A DNA stretch of 54,925 bases from Comamonadaceae bacterium (lineage in GTDB: Bacteria; Pseudomonadota; Gammaproteobacteria; Burkholderiales; Burkholderiaceae), in the NCBI GenBank assembly GCA_947374535.1, contig CANCCJ010000010.1, positions 1 to 54,925 on the forward strand. The letters run 5' to 3'. The notes below the pieces were generated by a model. It had not been told where the DNA came from. It did not search any database and saw nothing but the letters and a program-made list of their open reading frames with translations. A program made the position numbers and the translations under genes. The number at the start of each line of letters is the position of its first letter. Position 1 is the first letter of the stretch. Positions 23,630 to 32,413 of the stretch are shown here, piece after piece.

Positions 23630-24259
23630 TTAACTTCCTAGTTTGAATTCGATAGGGACAAGAACCCAAGCCTCTACTGGCGTTGAGCCTTTCTTGGCTG
23701 GACTGAACGTCCACTTTTTGACGGTATTGAGTGCTGCGTCGTCCAAACTCCTGCGACCCGAGCTTTGATGCAATAACACCTCGATGGCTTGCCCCGTTGG
23801 AGAAACCAAGACCTTGAGCTGCACCACACCTTCCCAATTCAAACGCTGAGCCTGCGCAGGATAGGCAGGTGCGGGGTTGTGCAAATAGGCCGATCTCACA
23901 TCGGGCTCTGTGAACACCTCTTGTCGCGTCGTGGCTTGTGTCGCTTGGGCTAGGCTAGGCGCTGGCGTGACCTTAGGCCCGTCTGCCTCTGTTCGCACTG
24001 GCTTGGCTAGCGGCTGTGGCGGTGCAGCAACCCGCTGAGGCTGCAGTGGCACATATCGGGTGAGCTCTACGGCAATTTCGTGCGGCACAGCCTCTTGCAA
24101 TAGCTCAGCATCATCCGCCGGCCAATAACGCGACGCCCCGACGACTACACCATGCAACAAGATGGATGCAGCCACCCATCCCACCACCTGCCCCGACACG
24201 TGGTTTCGCCATGACGGGGTTTCCCAAACCTCGTTTGGATGAATCGCTAATTGACTCAT
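23630..24259 (-). CDS. tonB: TonB energy-transducing protein
   Basis: 209-residue TonB. A membrane helix (about residues 26-45) follows a short cytosolic start, then a proline-rich linker (RYVPLQPQRVAAPPQPLAKPV) and a C-terminal TonB domain with YLHNPAPAYPAQAQRLNWEGVVQLKVLVSPTGQAIEV and WTFSPAKKGSTPVEAW. It spans the periplasm to pull open outer-membrane receptors. First gene of tonB-exbB-exbD, divergent from the receptor gene across 194 bases. Betaproteobacteria usually have several such sets; this one appears specialised for the organosulfur receptor next to it. Confidence 0.92.
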   Translation of the reverse strand: MSQLAIHPNEVWETPSWRNHVSGQVVGWVAASILLHGVVVGASRYWPADDAELLQEAVPHEIAVELTRYVPLQPQRVAAPPQPLAKPVRTEADGPKVTPAPSLAQATQATTRQEVFTEPDVRSAYLHNPAPAYPAQAQRLNWEGVVQLKVLVSPTGQAIEVLLHQSSGRRSLDDAALNTVKKWTFSPAKKGSTPVEAWVLVPIEFKLGS

Positions 24260-24453
24260 TCATATCCTTTCTTGAACGACACATAAGCTGACTTCATCAG
24301 CACGGGTGCATTGTTGTGAAAGCACCAAGCATTGAGAACGAAAAAAAACAACTATCGATATGCAACAGCAACGCATACCCATCTGAAAAATTGTTCGTTC
24401 ACAAAGTGATTAGTCGCTAATAAATTTCGGGGCTCTTATAGAAAGGAACCCAC
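24260..24453. promoter_or_regulatory. Divergent promoter region between tonB and its receptor gene
   Basis: 194 AT-rich bases between divergent starts. It holds ATCGATATGC at 24354-24363, also seen at 39193-39202 before tauD. No exact promoter boxes could be fixed. A joint sulfur-responsive control of receptor and energiser is inference from the shared space. Confidence 0.4.
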
Positions 24454-26733
24454 ATGGGAAAGAAAAACAAAAAGCCGAAGTTAACTCAAATCGCGGCACT
24501 CTCAATTGCAGCCATAGGCTCCATGCATTTCGCAACTAACGCATATGCACAGTCGACATCGAACACTACTGCTGAAACGTTGCCTAAAGTCACTGTCAAT
24601 GCCACGCGACGCGAAGAAGCGGCTCAAGATGTTCCAATTCCAATCAGCTCTGTGGATGGCACGCAACTCGAAGAACGTCGCATCTATCAAGTGCAAGATT
24701 TACAGCAAACCCTGCCTAGCTTGAACTCTGCATTCATTCACGGCCGTCAATCATCATTGGCGGTTCGCGGCATCGGCAACAACCCGGCTAACGAAGGGCT
24801 CGAAGGCAGTGTGGGTTTGTATTTGGACAACGTATTCTTGGGTCGCCCAGGTATGGCTGTTTTTGATTTGCTGGACTTAGAACAAGTCGATCTACTGCGT
24901 GGGCCACAAGGCACGTTGTTTGGCAAAAACACCACCGCCGGTGTTTTGAACATCAGCACTCGAAAACCATCTTTTGATGAAGAACGTCACGTTGAGACCA
25001 CTTTGGGTTCATATGGCACCCAGCAAATCAAAGCCGTCTTCAATCAACCCCTCAACGAAACGATCGCCACGCGTTTGGCGGTGTACAAATCAGATCGTGA
25101 TGGGTTTGTGAAAAACTTGTACGACGGTCGCGATCTCAGCGGGTCTAAACGCGAAGGTGCTCGCGGGCAAGTTTTCATTCAACCCGACAGCAAATTTGAT
25201 CTGCGCTTGATTGCTGAATACAACAAAGAACGCTCCACCAACGCCTACATTCCCTATTCCATCAACCAAGCGACCAATGCACAAGGCAGCACCTTCATCA
25301 GTCGTTTGACACCCTATGTGTCCGGCGGTTTCATTACCGATCCCTATAAATATCAGGTCAACATCAACGGCAACCAACACTTTGCAATTGATCAATCTGG
25401 CCTTTCAGCAGAAGCCAACTGGAACCTAGACAGCGGTCACAAATTGACATCCATCACAGCTGCGCGCAAGTGGAAGTTCAAACCTCACAACGATTTGGAC
25501 CTAACCACTGCAGATGGCATTCGTGATGGCGGCTTCAATGTGGAAGATTCACAGTTGTCACAAGAAGTTCGCTTGGCATCTCCCAAAGGAGAAAAGTTTG
25601 ACTATGTGGTGGGTGCCTACTATTTCCATCAAAACATCAGCAACAACAGCTTTTACTCATTTGGTGATTACGCAGGGACGGCACAAAATCAGCCCGCCAA
25701 CTACAACGCTGTTTTTGGAAATCTGAATACCAACACCTACGGCAATGCCAAAACCGATAGCTACGCTTTGTTTGGGCAAACTGTTTTCCATCTCACGCCT
25801 CAAACAGACATCACCACAGGGCTGCGCTACACAGATGAGTCGAAAACAGCACAGACACAACGTACCCAATGGACAGATAGCATCACGCCTGCGCCGACTC
25901 AAGCAGCACTGGCGGCCACGCGCAATTCATTGGCTTTATTCGGCCCATGGGACTCTGGTTCATTGAGTCGCAAAGACAAAAGCTACTCCGGTCTGTTGAG
26001 CTTGAGCCACAAGTTTCAAGACAATTTGTTGGGCTACACCAGCTACAGCTCTGGCAGCAAGTCAGGTGGATTCAACATCAACGGTATCGGCACAGGGCCA
26101 ACCGTGGGCGTCCAAAGCCTGAATGTCGAACCAGAGAAAGCTCAAAGCGTGGAAGTGGGCTTCAAGAGCACTAGCCAAGATAAAAGCTCTTTATTCAATG
26201 CCAATTTGTTCTTGACCAAAATCCAAGGCTATCAAACCAACTCTTACATCTATGACTCGCAAGGTCTGGCAAAAGCAGCAATCATCAATGCTGGCGACGT
26301 AGAAACCAAAGGGATTGAGTTTGAAGTTGCCTCGCAAGTCAGCCGTCACTGGGCACTTGGGTTGAATGGCTCTTACAACCATGCCAACTACACCTCATTC
26401 ACCAAAGCACCTCCAGCGCTTGAAAACAACTATGGCAACGGCGTAGGTGGCGTGGCTGACCTAAGTGGCCACCCTGTCAACGGTGCCCCACGTTGGATCT
26501 TGAACACCAATGCACGGTACACGACCAAACTGGATAACGGTGACAACGTATGGGCCAATGCCAACTACGCATGGCGCTCAGGCAGCTATGGCGACATTTC
26601 AGACTCTGAATACACATGGATTCCCTCATACGGTGTTGTCAACTTGGCAAGCGGTTACGCCTTCAAGTCGCAAGGTACCAATTGGGATGTTTCGTTGTGG
26701 GTAAAAACGCCACCGACAAACATTACTTCTTAG
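24454..26733 (+). CDS. TonB-dependent outer-membrane receptor (3' end frameshifted)
   Basis: 759 codons in this frame. A signal peptide ends at YAQS near residue 33, followed by a TonB-box-like LPKVTVNATRREEAAQD, the plug domain (SVDGTQLEERRIYQVQDLQQTLPSLN, RGPQGTLFGKNTTAGVLNI) and a barrel of alternating strands. Such receptors carry large or scarce ligands across the outer membrane. With tonB-exbBD divergent and a TauD-family gene 17 bases behind, the likely cargo is an organosulfur compound, as for the SftP receptor of sulfate-ester users; this is inference. The frame ends early with a foreign tail; the true last 40 residues lie in another frame (next entry). Either a sequencing indel or a recent inactivating mutation. 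Confidence 0.9.
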   Translation: MGKKNKKPKLTQIAALSIAAIGSMHFATNAYAQSTSNTTAETLPKVTVNATRREEAAQDVPIPISSVDGTQLEERRIYQVQDLQQTLPSLNSAFIHGRQSSLAVRGIGNNPANEGLEGSVGLYLDNVFLGRPGMAVFDLLDLEQVDLLRGPQGTLFGKNTTAGVLNISTRKPSFDEERHVETTLGSYGTQQIKAVFNQPLNETIATRLAVYKSDRDGFVKNLYDGRDLSGSKREGARGQVFIQPDSKFDLRLIAEYNKERSTNAYIPYSINQATNAQGSTFISRLTPYVSGGFITDPYKYQVNINGNQHFAIDQSGLSAEANWNLDSGHKLTSITAARKWKFKPHNDLDLTTADGIRDGGFNVEDSQLSQEVRLASPKGEKFDYVVGAYYFHQNISNNSFYSFGDYAGTAQNQPANYNAVFGNLNTNTYGNAKTDSYALFGQTVFHLTPQTDITTGLRYTDESKTAQTQRTQWTDSITPAPTQAALAATRNSLALFGPWDSGSLSRKDKSYSGLLSLSHKFQDNLLGYTSYSSGSKSGGFNINGIGTGPTVGVQSLNVEPEKAQSVEVGFKSTSQDKSSLFNANLFLTKIQGYQTNSYIYDSQGLAKAAIINAGDVETKGIEFEVASQVSRHWALGLNGSYNHANYTSFTKAPPALENNYGNGVGGVADLSGHPVNGAPRWILNTNARYTTKLDNGDNVWANANYAWRSGSYGDISDSEYTWIPSYGVVNLASGYAFKSQGTNWDVSLWVKTPPTNITS

Positions 26734-26822
26734 CCGTGAACACCGCTGGCCTCAAAGGTGCCTACTATGGCTCCCCCGCACAGCCACGCACATTGGGCGT
26801 GACAGTGAAAGCAGATTTCTAA
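26703..26822 (+). pseudogene. Displaced C-terminal end of the TonB-dependent receptor
   Basis: At 26703-26707 the sequence has five A where six would be needed to stay in frame. Shifting by one base restores WVKNATDKHYFLAVNTAGL and ends in TLGVTVKADF at 26822. KNATDKHY and a final aromatic Phe are the standard last-strand features of TonB-dependent receptors. The stop is 16 bases before the next gene, as expected for an operon. The tail of the upper frame (TPPTNITS) has no such features. Confidence 0.85.
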
Positions 26823-26838
26823 CCCCTCGGAGAATGAC

Positions 26839-27780
26839 ATGTCCACAACCTACCCTACCTTTGACCTTGATTTAAAGCCACACGCAGGCCGAATCGGCGC
26901 TGTGATTCGCAACATCAAACTCAGCACCGATCTTGACCCAGCTGTTGTGTCAAACATCAAACAAGCACTGCTCCACTACAAAGTGATTTTCTTTCGAGAC
27001 CAAGACCACCTAGACGACGCTTCCCAAGAAGCCTTTGCCACTTTGTTTGGCGATGTGGTGTCGCACCCCACCGTCCCCTCTAAAGGCGGCACCAGCCATG
27101 TGTTGGAACTTGACTCCGAGCACGGCGGGCGTGCCAACTCTTGGCATACCGATGTAACCTTTGATGTGGCCTATCCCAAAATTTCTGTCTTGCGTGGCGT
27201 GAAAATTCCTGCAGCTGGCGGGGATACGGTGTGGGCCAATGCAGAAGCGGCTTATGAAGACTTGCCCGAAGACCTACGCGCTTTGGCTGACAAACTGTGG
27301 GCCCTGCACACCAACGACTACGACTACACCACTCACCGTGTAACCCAGGTAAGTCCTGAAGACATTCAACGCTTCAAGTCCTTGTTCACCTCGACGGTTT
27401 ATGAAACAGAACACCCCGTGGTGCGTGTGCATCCAGAAACAGGCAAGCGCAGTTTGCTTTTAGGGCACTTTGTCAAACGTTTGGTCAACCACACTGGTGG
27501 TGACTCTCAACGCTTGATTTCGATTTTGCAAAATCACGTGATTCGTTTGGAAAATACAGCGCGCTGGCAATGGGCACAAGGCGATGTGGCGATTTGGGAC
27601 AACCGCGCAACACAACACTACGCCATCAATGACTACGGCACACAGCACCGCATTGTGCGTCGCGTCACAGTGGCAGGCGAGGTGCCCGTGAACGTCGATG
27701 GTCAATCATCACGTTCATTGCGCATTACAGCCAACCCGCAAGCCGCCAACTCCCCTAAGGCGCTTGAGCAAGCAGCTTGA
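26839..27780 (+). CDS. TauD/TfdA family Fe(II)/2-oxoglutarate dioxygenase
   Basis: 313-residue dioxygenase. Iron ligands are visible: His103 and Asp105 in NSWHTDVTFD, and His260 in WDNRATQHYAINDYG; 2-oxoglutarate-binding Arg in HRIVRRVTV (about 271-274). The family cleaves taurine, alkyl sulfates or phenoxyacetates with release of sulfite/sulfate or phenol. It follows the TonB-dependent receptor by 16 bases and is closed by a strong terminator, so receptor and dioxygenase form one unit. RRVTV and the extended C-terminus resemble alkylsulfatase AtsK more than TauD, but this cannot be decided by eye. Ligand presumably enters through the receptor. Confidence 0.9.
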   Translation: MSTTYPTFDLDLKPHAGRIGAVIRNIKLSTDLDPAVVSNIKQALLHYKVIFFRDQDHLDDASQEAFATLFGDVVSHPTVPSKGGTSHVLELDSEHGGRANSWHTDVTFDVAYPKISVLRGVKIPAAGGDTVWANAEAAYEDLPEDLRALADKLWALHTNDYDYTTHRVTQVSPEDIQRFKSLFTSTVYETEHPVVRVHPETGKRSLLLGHFVKRLVNHTGGDSQRLISILQNHVIRLENTARWQWAQGDVAIWDNRATQHYAINDYGTQHRIVRRVTVAGEVPVNVDGQSSRSLRITANPQAANSPKALEQAA

Positions 27781-27802
27781 TCGATGTGATCATTGCGCCA
27801 TC

Positions 27803-27833
27803 AAAAATGCCCGGCTTAGCCGGGCATTTTTTT
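27803..27833. terminator. Strong bidirectional rho-independent terminator
   Basis: AAAAATGCCCGGC and GCCGGGCATTTTT arms around TTA, with T-runs on the plus strand and A-run (T on minus) at the other side. It lies between the convergent dioxygenase and binding-protein genes and can end both transcripts. Confidence 0.92.
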
Positions 27834-27853
27834 ATCCAACAACAACGTAGTGA

Positions 27854-28912
27854 TCAGCGTCCTACTTGTTTGCCATTGGCTGCGTACTCAGGCCAAAACC
27901 CTTCGAGCTTCAACTCTTTCAACGCAGCATTCAAATAGCGACGGTCAAACCAAGAGGCGATTTCAGGCTTAGAGCGAATCAGTTTCAGGTTATATGCCTC
28001 ATTGGCTGAGTCCTCGTATCGGGCCACAAGAAACGGGTCAAGCAAGGGTGAAAAACGCACCTTTAAAGGCTGGCCAACAAAGTCTTCACGCCATATACCC
28101 TCTGGATATTCAGCCTTACCCCATGTTTCAAACAATTCCGCACGCCGAGCTTCGTTCGAGTATTTGTACGCATACTTGACCACCACCTTGACCACACGCT
28201 CAACCGTATTAGGATATTTCTGCGCAAACTCATCGGTAACCAACAAAGCCGCTTGGCGTGTGTATTTGAATGAATCCTCATGCGCTGACCAGATGATTTT
28301 GGCCAACCCCTTGTCTCGCAGTTGGAACACACCGACATAGTCAAACACAGCATCTAAATCGTGCGCCACCAATGCCGCTGCTGCAGTTGCTGGATCTAAG
28401 TTAACCAGCTTCACATCTCGCTCCGAAATGCCTTTGTCAGCGAGCGCACGCACAGCTGCTAGGTGCAAATTGGTGCCCTTGAAAACAGCCACACGCTTAC
28501 CTCGCAAGTCCTCAATCCCTTTGATGGTTGAGTCAGGCGACACCCCCAAATACAAACCACCTCGAACACCACTTCCCAGAATAATTTTGGTTTTGACTTG
28601 GTTGCTACGATGCACGATCGATGGCAAATCGCCCTGCCATGCAAAATCAATTTGCTTGTTGACTAGGGCCTCATTCACAGCAGGGCCTGCACCCTTGAAG
28701 AAGATCCATTCAATCTTGGTGTTGTCTTTTTTAAATTCTTCCTCAAATGCTTTCTCTGAATAGGCAACTGATGTACTAGATCCCCCTGTGCGAACAGGAC
28801 TACCAACACCTGGGGTAGCCACACCAATACGAATGACCTGTGGCGTTGTTTGCGCTTGAGCGAATAGAAGTAACAAGGCTCCCGTCAACAGTACAAATAA
28901 TTTCTTCTTCAT
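27854..28912 (-). CDS. Aliphatic sulfonate/sulfate-ester-type ABC transporter binding protein
   Basis: 352-residue periplasmic protein. Signal peptide MKKKLFVLLTGALLLLFAQA is clear, and AAAAGGA precedes the ATG. Motifs: FFKGAGPAVNEALVNKQIDFAWQGDLPSIV, LRGKRVAVFKGTNLHLAAVRALADKG and the C-terminal ALKELKLEGFWPEY. It is a paralogue of the binding protein at 34494-35591 (GAGPAVHEAVSAKQLDFFYLGDLASVI). It lies 17 bases after a flavin monooxygenase gene and has no permease of its own; it may share the permeases at 36.5-38 kb. Substrate: a sulfonate or sulfate ester, undefined. Confidence 0.88.
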   Translation of the reverse strand: MKKKLFVLLTGALLLLFAQAQTTPQVIRIGVATPGVGSPVRTGGSSTSVAYSEKAFEEEFKKDNTKIEWIFFKGAGPAVNEALVNKQIDFAWQGDLPSIVHRSNQVKTKIILGSGVRGGLYLGVSPDSTIKGIEDLRGKRVAVFKGTNLHLAAVRALADKGISERDVKLVNLDPATAAAALVAHDLDAVFDYVGVFQLRDKGLAKIIWSAHEDSFKYTRQAALLVTDEFAQKYPNTVERVVKVVVKYAYKYSNEARRAELFETWGKAEYPEGIWREDFVGQPLKVRFSPLLDPFLVARYEDSANEAYNLKLIRSKPEIASWFDRRYLNAALKELKLEGFWPEYAANGKQVGR

Positions 28913-28929
28913 TGATTTTTCCTTTTAAT

Positions 28930-30270
28930 TTAAAAATTCAGATGGGGATGTTCAGGCCGTGCCAGGCCCAAGTGCTCACGCAAGGTTCGCCCTGTGTATT
29001 GCGTTCTAAACAAGCCTCGTTTTTGCAATTCAGGAATGACCAACTGCGCGAAGTCCTCCAATCCATAAGGCAACGTAGGTGCCAAGATATTGAATCCGTC
29101 TGCCGCCTCGGTACTAAACCAGTGCTCTAACTGGTCTGCAATACTTTGCGGCGTGCCAATCACCGTGGCATGACCTCTCGCGGCAGCGATGCGTTGGTAT
29201 AGCTGCCGAATTGACAAGTTGTCACGCTTAGCCAACTTCACAAATAATTCCTGCCGACTCTGCCACCCTTCTGTCGCTGGCAGCTCTGGGAGTGGTCCGT
29301 CTAAGGGATATTTAGAGAAGTCAACGCTTCCCCCAATAAAGCCCGACAGCAAGCCCAAACCGACCTCTGGGTCAATCAGGGATTGAAGTTGTTCAAACTT
29401 TTCTTGCGCTTCGGCATCTGTCTTACCTACGTAGGGGGAAATTCCAGGCAATACTTTCACAGCATCTGGGTTGCGTCCAAACTTAGCAACCCTAGCCTTC
29501 AAGCTTTGATAGAAAGCCCTCGCATCTTCAACGGTTTGCTGAGCAGTAAAAACAACCTCTGCAGTCGCAGCCGCCAAATCTTGTCCATCATCAGATGAAC
29601 CGGCTTGCACAAATACTGGGTACCCTTGCACAGGGCGAGGCGCTTGCAGTGCACCCTCGACTTTGAAGTGTTGGCCTTGATGGTCCACTCGGTGTAATGT
29701 GTGTGGCTTTAGAAATTGAGCACTTGATTGGTTGTAGGCCACTGACTCGTCTTCCCAGCTGTCCCACAAGTGTTTGACAACATCCACATATTCAGCTGCC
29801 CGTGCATAGCGGCTTGCATGACTGATTTGTTGGTCAAGTCCGAAATTCTTTGCTTCGAAATCTGTGCCCGAAGTGACCAAATTCCATCCACTACGGCCAT
29901 TGCTGAAGTGATCCAAAGAGGCAAATTTACGCGCCAAGTGATAAGGTGGCAGGTAAGTTGTAGATACGGTCCCAACCAGGCCAATTCGCTCAGTGACTGA
30001 GGTCAAGGCTGACAACAACAGTAACGGATCAAACGGGTGCGCAGGGGCTGCTTTCGCAAGCAATGACGCAGGTGCGCTGGGCAGCCCCAAGTTATCAGCA
30101 AAAAATATCGCATCAAATTTAGCGGACTCAGCCAACCGTGCCAAATTTTTGAAATGATTCAAGTTAAATGCATGGGAAGGATCAATGTCAGGATGCCTCC
30201 AAGCAGCCAAATGATGTCCTACCCCTTGCAAAAATGCACCCAAGTGCAGTTGCCTTTTTTCAGTTGTCAC
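28930..30270 (-). CDS. LLM-class flavin-dependent monooxygenase, NtaA/SnaA/DszA type
   Basis: 446-residue FMNH2-dependent monooxygenase. RQLHLGAFLQGVGHHLAAWRHP, FDAIFFADNLGLPSAPA, NGRSGWNLVTS, QAGSSDDGQDLAA and the end LREHLGLARP mark the NtaA/SnaA/DszA subgroup, whose members oxidise sulfones, nitrilotriacetate and related compounds. It begins with GTG, backed by a strong site GGAGG seven bases upstream. It is closely related to the protein at 40169-41515. It needs reduced FMN, probably from SsuE (46883-47473). Substrate is likely an organosulfur compound bound by the protein of the next gene. Confidence 0.9.
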   Translation of the reverse strand: MTTEKRQLHLGAFLQGVGHHLAAWRHPDIDPSHAFNLNHFKNLARLAESAKFDAIFFADNLGLPSAPASLLAKAAPAHPFDPLLLLSALTSVTERIGLVGTVSTTYLPPYHLARKFASLDHFSNGRSGWNLVTSGTDFEAKNFGLDQQISHASRYARAAEYVDVVKHLWDSWEDESVAYNQSSAQFLKPHTLHRVDHQGQHFKVEGALQAPRPVQGYPVFVQAGSSDDGQDLAAATAEVVFTAQQTVEDARAFYQSLKARVAKFGRNPDAVKVLPGISPYVGKTDAEAQEKFEQLQSLIDPEVGLGLLSGFIGGSVDFSKYPLDGPLPELPATEGWQSRQELFVKLAKRDNLSIRQLYQRIAAARGHATVIGTPQSIADQLEHWFSTEAADGFNILAPTLPYGLEDFAQLVIPELQKRGLFRTQYTGRTLREHLGLARPEHPHLNF

Positions 30271-30386
30271 TGGAATACCTCCATAAGAATGATTTCAATC
30301 TCTGAAGATTTTTCAGCTTGATCTGTGCCACGTAAAGGAATTTATTTGTCTCTTCACATACAAAAAACTTCTAAGCAATCATGTTG

Positions 30387-30399
30387 TGAGAATTTCTCA
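30387..30399. promoter_or_regulatory. Near-perfect inverted repeat in the divergent region
   Basis: TGAGAATTTCTCA, six-base arms around one central base, between the divergent monooxygenase and dioxygenase genes. Also here, at 30341-30349, is TTTATTTGT, which matches part of the motif before the sulfate and encapsulin operons. Possible operator sites; function unproven. Confidence 0.3.
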
Positions 30400-30440
30400 G
30401 CTCCATAGATGAAAAGCTTCTTTGCTTTATCAACTTGTCG

Positions 30441-30480
30441 CTCATACAGTCAGTTTTTCAAAACAAATTGACTGTATGAG
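30441..30480 (+). promoter_or_regulatory. 12-bp perfect inverted repeat covering the dioxygenase start codon
   Basis: Arms CTCATACAGTCA (30441-30452) and TGACTGTATGAG (30469-30480) with a 16-base A/T-rich loop. The ATG of the downstream gene (30476-30478) lies inside the right arm, and no ribosome site is seen there. In RNA this would form a stable hairpin that hides the start codon; in DNA it could be an operator for a dimer. Confidence 0.6.
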
Positions 30481-31411
30481 CCTCCACCCGAACAGCTTGG
30501 CCAAGAAAGCGTTATTGAATTGGCATGGCATTGAACGCAAACCCTATACACACATTGAGGTTCGACGCTTAACGCCTACGCTAGGTGCAGAAGTGCATGG
30601 CGTGGATTTATCCAAAGACATTTCAAATGCGCAATTTTCTGAAATCCGAAGAGCGATGCATGAAAACTTGGTCGTCGCATTTCGCAATCAGCAACTGACC
30701 CGAGAACAACACAAAGCCTTTGTGCGTCGTTTTGGAACTTTGCACCGACATGCTTTAGCCAAAGCGCGCCAAGAGTCATCCAAGGTACTCGGTGATAGCC
30801 AAGAGTTTGACCCTGACGTCTTGGCTTGGAAAACAACCAAAGATTCTGAATTCACCGCAGGCGAAGGCTGGCACAACGATGTATCGTGTGATGCGCATCC
30901 CATTTGGGGATCGTTTCTGCATGTCACTCGATTGCCTCAATTTGGTGGAGGCGATACGGCATTTGCCAACAATGTGTTGGCTTATGAATCACTCTCCCCT
31001 GCCTATCAGCAGTTCTTAGAAGGACTCACGGCCGTGCATGATGGTGCCCTGCCATGGACCATTGGCTACGGCACCAAGCCTGAAGCAGGCAAGACGTTTC
31101 CAACAGCAACGCACCCTGTGGTTGCCAAGCATCCATTCACAGGTCAAAAGTTTCTGTACGTCAACAGTGGTTTCACATCTCACATCGTTGAGCTCAGCAC
31201 AGCAGAAAGTACTGCGGTGCTGCAACATTTGTATCAGCACATCGAGAAGAACCCGCACTTTCAAGTCCGCGTGAAGTGGGAACCCGGCACCTTGCTGTTT
31301 TGGGACAACTGGGCCGTACAACATCGCGCCATTTGGGACTACTACCCTGAAGATCGATGGGGCGAGCGTGTATCGGCCGTCTTAAATAAAGGTCCACAGT
31401 CTGCACGTTGA
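30476..31411 (+). CDS. TauD/TfdA family Fe(II)/2-oxoglutarate dioxygenase
   Basis: 311-residue dioxygenase. Ligands: His133 and Asp135 in EGWHNDVSCD, His283 in WDNWAVQHRAIWDYY, and Arg298 in RWGERVSAV. The core begins with IEVRRLTPTLGAEVHGVDLS, so the ATG leaves a 25-residue N-terminal extension; an upstream TTG at 30422 would add 18 more residues that overlap the inverted repeat and look non-coding. The sequence VKWEPGTLLFWDNWAVQH is that of the TauD/TfdA core. It is followed by a quinone-oxidoreductase gene six bases on and a GST. Release of sulfite/sulfate or a phenol from an ether or sulfonate is the expected chemistry; substrate unknown. Confidence 0.88.
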   Translation: MSLHPNSLAKKALLNWHGIERKPYTHIEVRRLTPTLGAEVHGVDLSKDISNAQFSEIRRAMHENLVVAFRNQQLTREQHKAFVRRFGTLHRHALAKARQESSKVLGDSQEFDPDVLAWKTTKDSEFTAGEGWHNDVSCDAHPIWGSFLHVTRLPQFGGGDTAFANNVLAYESLSPAYQQFLEGLTAVHDGALPWTIGYGTKPEAGKTFPTATHPVVAKHPFTGQKFLYVNSGFTSHIVELSTAESTAVLQHLYQHIEKNPHFQVRVKWEPGTLLFWDNWAVQHRAIWDYYPEDRWGERVSAVLNKGPQSAR

Positions 31412-31417
31412 TCACAC

Positions 31418-32398
31418 ATGACTCAAGCTATTCGATTTAATCCTGTGGGTGGCCCAGACGTTTTGCATCTTCAAAACATCAAGCTACCAGCGCCTCAACG
31501 TGGCGAGGTACGACTGCGGCAAGCAGCCGTTGGGCTGAACTACGCTGACACCTACTTTAGAAACGGTACCTACACCATATCTTTACCTTCAGGCATCGGC
31601 GTAGAGGGAGCAGGCGTGGTAACTGAACTAGGCGATGACGTTGACAACGTCAAGGTAGGAGACCGTGTCACATACACCGGTTTCATCAACACGCTCGGAG
31701 CGTATGCATCTGACCATATCGTTCCAACTTCGGTCTTGATTCCATTGCCAGACATCATCGACTTCGAAACCGCGGCTGCAGCCACTATGCGCGGACTCAC
31801 GGCTGCGTATTTGCTGCGTCGTTTGTACCCATTCAAAGCAGGTGACACCTTACTGCTTCATGCGGCGGCGGGCGGGTTGGGTTTGATCGTGTCACAGTGG
31901 GCCAAGCTCTTGGGAGTTGAAGTCATCGGCGCTGTGTCATCTGACGCAAAAGCCGAGCTTGCGCTGAAACACGGCTGTGCCCATGTCATCAACTACAGCC
32001 ATGAAAACGTCGCCCAACGTGTGCGCGAAATCACCAACGGTGTTGGCGTCGATGTGGTGTTTGACAGCGTAGGCAAGTCAACATTCTTGAACTCTTTGGA
32101 CACGCTCAAAAAGCGGGGTTGGATGGTGTGTGTGGGCGCAGCCAGTGGTCCTATTCCGGCCTTTGATCCTCATATCTTTGCCGTCAAAGGATCTCTTCAT
32201 CTCACTCGCCCTGCACTGGCCGATTACATCAGCGATCCAGCGGAGAAAAAGGATCTGGTCTCTCAACTCTTTGCATTGATTGCCAGTGGACGAATCAATG
32301 TTGACATTCAACACCGATACGAATTGGCACAGGCGCCTCAGGCACACCATGCGCTCGAATCCAGAGAACTCACTGGCTCATCTATTTTTGTGATTTGA
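31418..32398 (+). CDS. Zeta-crystallin-type NADPH:quinone oxidoreductase
   Basis: 326-residue medium-chain dehydrogenase family protein without structural zinc. ALGLNYADTYFRNGTY-like start (VGLNYADTYFRNGTYT), GIGVEGAGVV, and the nucleotide motif HAAAGGLGLIVSQWAK are those of Qor. It reduces quinones or enones with NADPH in the cytosol. It sits between a TauD-family dioxygenase and a GST in a three-gene unit with gaps of 6 and 15 bases. The set could process a reactive carbonyl or quinone produced by the dioxygenase. No sign of damage. Confidence 0.9.
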   Translation: MTQAIRFNPVGGPDVLHLQNIKLPAPQRGEVRLRQAAVGLNYADTYFRNGTYTISLPSGIGVEGAGVVTELGDDVDNVKVGDRVTYTGFINTLGAYASDHIVPTSVLIPLPDIIDFETAAAATMRGLTAAYLLRRLYPFKAGDTLLLHAAAGGLGLIVSQWAKLLGVEVIGAVSSDAKAELALKHGCAHVINYSHENVAQRVREITNGVGVDVVFDSVGKSTFLNSLDTLKKRGWMVCVGAASGPIPAFDPHIFAVKGSLHLTRPALADYISDPAEKKDLVSQLFALIASGRINVDIQHRYELAQAPQAHHALESRELTGSSIFVI

Positions 32399-32413
32399 AA
32401 CAGAAAGACACCG

